From contig CALGPK010000025.1 in assembly GCA_937960415.1 (NCBI GenBank), positions 1 to 38,799 of the forward strand: 38,799 bases of DNA. The letters run 5' to 3'. Of this stretch, positions 35,331 to 38,799 are shown piece by piece; position 1 is the first letter of the stretch; every line of letters begins with the position of its first letter. Source of the DNA: an uncultured Bacteroidales bacterium. GTDB lineage: Bacteria; Bacteroidota; Bacteroidia; Bacteroidales; GWA2-32-17. The notes below the pieces were generated by a model. That model saw only the letters and a list, made by a program, of their open reading frames with translations. It had not been told where the DNA came from and searched no databases. Made by a program: the position numbers and the translations under genes.

Positions 35331-35334
35331 AGCA

Positions 35335-35760
35335 TTATTCGTTTAAATTTTCTTGAATAATATGTTCGTTGATATTTTCGTCGATAAGATAATTTTCTAT
35401 TTCATTTGGATTATTAAACGTTGCATCGGAGGTATTGGTAAGAAAATCAATTATATTTATTTCGTCCACTCTGGCTAAAATAAGGTCTTCGTATGTATTG
35501 TCGATAGAGGATTTGGTTTGAGTATTGTCTGATACAGTGTTGTTTATAAAACGAAAAACACTGTACGAAAAAACAAAAAATAGTATAAATGCTGCAGCAA
35601 AAGCTAATTGTTTTTTAAGTACGAAAAGGAAAGGTTTGGTTTCAGAAGAAGCAGGAATTTCATTTATTCTAGACAAAATTTTGTCGGGTAAATGTTCAAA
35701 ATACCCATTGGGTACCGTAAATTGTTTATTTTTTTGTTTAATATTCTGACTCATATTCAT
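35335..35760 (-). CDS. Single-pass membrane protein, probable anti-sigma factor
   Basis: This 141-residue protein has a cytoplasmic N-terminus with the Bacteroidota motif FTVPNGYFEHLPDKILSRI (residues 14-32). One membrane helix (about 52-70) and an acidic, Asn-rich outer domain follow. It lacks the zinc-binding HxxxCxxC of ZAS-type anti-sigma factors. Its gene overlaps the sigma-factor gene by 23 bp (17 bp if the second ATG at 35754 is used), as expected for an anti-sigma partner. Direct sigma binding is inference. Confidence 0.68.
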   Translation of the reverse strand: MNMSQNIKQKNKQFTVPNGYFEHLPDKILSRINEIPASSETKPFLFVLKKQLAFAAAFILFFVFSYSVFRFINNTVSDNTQTKSSIDNTYEDLILARVDEINIIDFLTNTSDATFNNPNEIENYLIDENINEHIIQENLNE

Positions 35761-36337
35761 TTGATGAATTATGTAAGTTAAGGTTTAATGGCTGTTGCAA
35801 AATTTTTTCAATTTTTTTAACTGCATGGTGATACGATGCTTTAAGAGCTCCAACCGATGTGTCGAGTATTTCGGACATGGTTTCGTATGGAATCTCGTCG
35901 TAATAACGCATGTTAAAAACAATACGCTGTTTTTCGGGCAACGATAGGATGGCTTTTTGGAGCATCAAATCGGCTTCGTCGCCATCGAAATAAGGATCGC
36001 TTTCGAGACGTGCTACCCATTCTTCGGCGTATGTATCTTTCGAGAAAAAGGAAAAGCGAGAGCGTTTGCGGAGTAGGGCAAGGGCTTCGTTGGTAGCAAT
36101 GCGATATAGCCAGGTATATACTTTTGATTGTTGTTTAAAATCGTAAATAGCTTGCCAGGCTTTAATAAAAGTGTTTTGTAAAGCGTCGTCGGTATCGTCG
36201 TGATTAAGTAATATTTTTCGAATATGATAGTAAAGCTGAACCTGATATTTTTCGATTAATTCTTTAAATGCTTTGTGTGGTAAATGATTGTTTTGTATAT
36301 CGTGCAATATATCTTCATCGCTGCGGTATTGGCTCAT
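35738..36337 (-). CDS. ECF-type RNA polymerase sigma factor
   Basis: This 199-residue protein is a two-domain extracytoplasmic-function sigma factor. Region 2 (about residues 18-90) contains DDALQNTFIKAWQAIYDF and YTWLYRIATNEAL. Region 4 (about 130-185) contains LPEKQRIVFNMRYYDEIPYETMSEIL followed by SVGALKASYHHAVKKI, the helix-turn-helix that reads the -35-type element. It starts 4 bp after a transketolase gene and overlaps the next gene by 23 bp. The sigma gene is thus co-transcribed with both metabolism genes upstream and its presumed sensors downstream. Confidence 0.94.
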   Translation of the reverse strand: MSQYRSDEDILHDIQNNHLPHKAFKELIEKYQVQLYYHIRKILLNHDDTDDALQNTFIKAWQAIYDFKQQSKVYTWLYRIATNEALALLRKRSRFSFFSKDTYAEEWVARLESDPYFDGDEADLMLQKAILSLPEKQRIVFNMRYYDEIPYETMSEILDTSVGALKASYHHAVKKIEKILQQPLNLNLHNSSNEYESEY

Positions 36338-36341
36338 GTGT

Positions 36342-37301
36342 TTAAACGTTTTTGCGTGCTATACTCCGATGTGCAGCATTTACAATAGCTTGGGTGGTTA
36401 AGCCATATTTTTCCATGAGTTGGTCGGGAGTACCGCTTTCGCCAAAGCAGTCGTTCATAGCAACAAACTCGATGGGTGCGGGTATTTTTTCGGATAATAG
36501 TTGAGCAATGGCATCACCCAAGCCGCCATTTTTTAAATGTTCTTCGGCAGTTACCACACAACCGGTTTTTTTTACCGATGATAAGATGATGTTTTCGTCT
36601 AAAGGTTTAATGGTGTGAATATTTATTATTTCGGCCGAAATATTTTGTTCTTGCAAAATATCCCATGCTTCGAGGGCTTTCCAAAGCATGTGTCCGGTAG
36701 CAATAATGGTTACATCTATACCTTCTTCGAATACAATGCCTTTTCCAATGATAAAAGGGGTTTCGAGCGAAGTAAAATTGGGAACAGATGGGCGTCCAAA
36801 TCGCAAATATACAGGTCCGTGCCACTTTGCTGCAGCAAAGGTTGCAAGGTAGGTTTGATTATAGTCGCAAGGATTGATAACGGTCATGTTGGGCATCATG
36901 CGCATAAGTCCAATGTCTTCCATAATTTGATGTGTAGCACCGTCTTCGCCGAGGGTGATACCGGCATGCGAAGCTGCTAGCTTCACGTTTTTGTTGGAAT
37001 ATGCAACCACTTGACGTATTTGGTCGTAAACTCTACCGGTTAAAAAGTTTGCAAATGATCCGGCAAAAGGTATAAATCCTGCATTAGCCAATCCGGCAGC
37101 AATGCCTACCATGTTTGCTTCGGCAATACCAACCTGTATAAATCGTTCGGGAAAATTTTTCGCAAATCCGTCCATTTTTAATGAGCCGGTAAGGTCAGCA
37201 CAAAGTGCAACAATCGATTTGTTTTGTTTTCCTAATTCGGTTAACGCTGCTCCAAAACCACTGCGGGTGTCTTTCTTTTCGGTTGCTATGTACTTTCTCA
37301 T
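36342..37301 (-). CDS. Transketolase C-terminal subunit
   Basis: This 319-residue protein corresponds to the pyrimidine-binding and C-terminal domains of transketolase. Motifs include DLTGSLKMDGFAKNFPERFIQVGIAEANMVGIAAGLA (with the catalytic Glu in GIAEANM), SHAGITLGEDGATHQ and the C-terminal regulatory domain. The N-terminal TPP-pyrophosphate half, usually a neighbouring gene in split transketolases, is not in the window: its upstream neighbour is a VWA protein. It must pair with a half encoded elsewhere. It begins 2 bp after the VWA gene and ends 4 bp before the sigma gene. A 1-deoxyxylulose-type enzyme is less likely at this length. Confidence 0.9.
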   Translation of the reverse strand: MRKYIATEKKDTRSGFGAALTELGKQNKSIVALCADLTGSLKMDGFAKNFPERFIQVGIAEANMVGIAAGLANAGFIPFAGSFANFLTGRVYDQIRQVVAYSNKNVKLAASHAGITLGEDGATHQIMEDIGLMRMMPNMTVINPCDYNQTYLATFAAAKWHGPVYLRFGRPSVPNFTSLETPFIIGKGIVFEEGIDVTIIATGHMLWKALEAWDILQEQNISAEIINIHTIKPLDENIILSSVKKTGCVVTAEEHLKNGGLGDAIAQLLSEKIPAPIEFVAMNDCFGESGTPDQLMEKYGLTTQAIVNAAHRSIARKNV

Positions 37302-37303
37302 AA

Positions 37304-38668
37304 TTATCTAACGGTTATCGGTATAGACGTATCGCTTTTAATGGTAAACTTTTTTTCGATCGATTGTACTGTTTTTTTTACATTTTTACTTCGCCAAACA
37401 ACTCTGTAGTTTCCGGGCAGTAAAGTATAAGTTTGTCGCATGTTTTCGGTATCGAGATTTATTACCCATTCAAGTTTGTTGTCTTTTTCTTGAAAGATGG
37501 CGCCATAGCCCGGTGCATTAAACATCAATGTAACCATTCCTGGATTGGGTATTTGTAAAGTTGTGGTATGATTGGGACGTATGTTAACGTCGGTGATATA
37601 TAGTCGGGGCAAGGTGAGTATTTCTAAGTCATAATTCCCAATAAGTAATTTAGATGTTTCGTTGATACCTTGTACATGCAATATTTGAGGATTGTTTCGC
37701 TGTCGGATAAGGCATTTTACGTCTTTAAAATAAATGGTGTTCGCTTTTACAATCAGATTACCCTGTGCTGCATTTGTTCCAACAATGGTATGTTTGCCGG
37801 GTGTGAGCTTAACACTGTCGATGAAAACTGGTGGTATAGTGTGTACTGTTACGCGATATTGAATAAGAGGATCGATAACAAGAGTGTCGGGATTTCCTTT
37901 GTTGTTAAGTGTATGAACAAAATTGTATACAATTTTTCCGCTCGTTTTGTCGTAAAAAGTCATGCTAACATCGGTTTCTGTAGGGTTTTCGTTAATATCG
38001 AGCAAATTAACCTGTAATGTTGTGTTATTTAAGGCTTGTGATATAACGATACCCAAAGCATTGCGGAATTGAGTTTCGCTAGCAGCATCGTAATACTGAC
38101 CAACACACTCAAATGTTTTTTTGTAGTCGGCATCTAAACCTACGCCTATAACGAAGGGTTTCAGGAATATTTTTTGTTTTTGTAATTCGATAGAAACGGC
38201 GCAGGGATCGCCGTCACAGGCTTCGATACCATCGGTTATTAATATTACAATGTTGCGGCTGGGAGTGCTTTTGGGGAAGTCGAGTGCTGCTGCTTCGAGT
38301 GATCGAGCAATGGGTGTTGTACCTTTGGGTTCTAATTTTTGAATAACAGCTTTAATTTCGTCGATATTATTTTTTTTAAATGGTACTTCAAGTCGTGTGT
38401 CGCTGCAATCTTGTGGGGGAACGGGTTTTTGATGTCCATAGACTCGCAAAGCCAGCTCAACATTATCTAAGCCTTTTAAACTATCGAGCATTTGGCTCAT
38501 CAATCGTTTGGCTATATTGATGCGGCTATCCGATTCCCATTTTGCCCACATGCTTTGCGAGGCATCGAATACAAACAAAATGCGAGTTAAGGTTGGCTGA
38601 TTGTTTTGCGACATCGACAAGCCACACCAAATAAACGTAAGCAGAATGTGTATAAATAATGGTTTCAT
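37304..38668 (-). CDS. Secreted von Willebrand factor A domain protein
   Basis: This 454-residue protein has a signal peptide (residues 1-20, cleaved after SMS or MSQ) and an N-terminal VWA domain (about 28-215). The metal-ion-dependent adhesion site DASQS lies at 35-39, with the Thr in KGTTPIARSLEAA and the Asp in ITDGIEACDGDPC. The remaining 240 residues are beta-rich repeats resembling carboxypeptidase-regulatory or Ig-like modules. Its partner and ligand are unknown. Its ATG overlaps the stop of an upstream gene by one base (TAATG), so it is not the first gene of its transcript. Confidence 0.87.
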   Translation of the reverse strand: MKPLFIHILLTFIWCGLSMSQNNQPTLTRILFVFDASQSMWAKWESDSRINIAKRLMSQMLDSLKGLDNVELALRVYGHQKPVPPQDCSDTRLEVPFKKNNIDEIKAVIQKLEPKGTTPIARSLEAAALDFPKSTPSRNIVILITDGIEACDGDPCAVSIELQKQKIFLKPFVIGVGLDADYKKTFECVGQYYDAASETQFRNALGIVISQALNNTTLQVNLLDINENPTETDVSMTFYDKTSGKIVYNFVHTLNNKGNPDTLVIDPLIQYRVTVHTIPPVFIDSVKLTPGKHTIVGTNAAQGNLIVKANTIYFKDVKCLIRQRNNPQILHVQGINETSKLLIGNYDLEILTLPRLYITDVNIRPNHTTTLQIPNPGMVTLMFNAPGYGAIFQEKDNKLEWVINLDTENMRQTYTLLPGNYRVVWRSKNVKKTVQSIEKKFTIKSDTSIPITVR

Positions 38669-38799
38669 TAGTAGTCGCCAATAGTTTCGGGAAGTTGCTC
38701 TAATGCTCGTTGAGCTTGTTCGTCGTTGGGTGGGCTACCATGCCATTTATGGGTTCCCATCATAAAATCGACACCCATGCCCATTTCGGTTTTCATTAA
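38668..38799 (-). CDS. Partial gene, C-terminal end only
   Basis: The minus strand is open from the right window edge to a TAA at 38670-38668, giving at least 43 codons. The last residues include MGMGVDFMMGTHKWHGSPP and LEQLPETIGDY. An ATG at 38796 could be a start, but the frame remains open to the edge, so it may be the tail of a longer protein. I do not recognise it. Its stop overlaps the ATG of the VWA gene by one base, which argues that it is a real, coupled gene. Confidence 0.6.
   Translation of the reverse strand, partial: LMKTEMGMGVDFMMGTHKWHGSPPNDEQAQRALEQLPETIGDY

Overview
The window is a 38.8-kb piece of an AT-rich chromosome from a member of the Bacteroidota, probably an uncultured relative of the Bacteroidales. 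The main reasons are these. Genes lack Shine-Dalgarno sequences, and several are preceded by the Bacteroidota -7 box TAnnTTTG. Phylum-typical genes are present: a 'putative porin' barrel, a TM2 lipoprotein, a Spy-like protein in an ECF sigma cluster, a long AtpB, a two-gene KorAB and a stand-alone transketolase C-terminal half. MqnA points to futalosine menaquinone synthesis, and KorAB to ferredoxin-linked, probably anaerobic, 2-oxoacid metabolism.

Layout, left to right. (1) 1-4165: a tight leftward operon lolC-like / rbfA / lolE-like / miaA (lipoprotein-export-type permeases, ribosome maturation, tRNA modification). (2) 4627-6417: a rightward pair, an outer-membrane porin and a secreted FMN-binding protein with a flavinylation motif. 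This block and the lolC-miaA operon are each followed by a copy of the same ~99-bp repeat, just past the last stop codon. (3) 7013-8888: a leftward arsenic-resistance cluster, arsenate reductase / unknown 102-aa protein / ACR3 efflux pump, with no arsR. (4) 9188-15259: a giant alpha-2-macroglobulin with a CxEQ thioester motif. (5) 15270-18982: an iron alcohol dehydrogenase (leftward), then a TM2 lipoprotein and a putative porin (rightward). (6) 18979-23993: the ATP synthase operon atpBEFHAG, leftward, without atpD and atpC. (7) 24112-31813: leftward envelope and housekeeping genes, rsfS-ftsH-DUF2007-cdsA-psd, then yidC-EI24-mqnA. (8) 31970-34858: korAB, rightward. (9) 34884-38799: a leftward run of a partial gene, a VWA protein, a transketolase C-terminal half, an ECF sigma factor, a probable anti-sigma protein and a Spy-like protein.

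Most of the window is core envelope, energy and translation metabolism in compact operons with 1-23 bp overlaps. The accessory part is 4166-9187, which looks more AT-rich by eye. It holds the porin/flavoprotein pair, the arsenic genes, the repeats and two long gene-poor gaps. The best candidates for something undescribed are the porin/FMN-protein pair, the repeat that follows two unrelated operons in the same sense orientation, and the unknown small protein in the arsenic operon. I see no tRNA, rRNA, CRISPR array, phage gene or intact insertion sequence, and no convincing intrinsic terminator.
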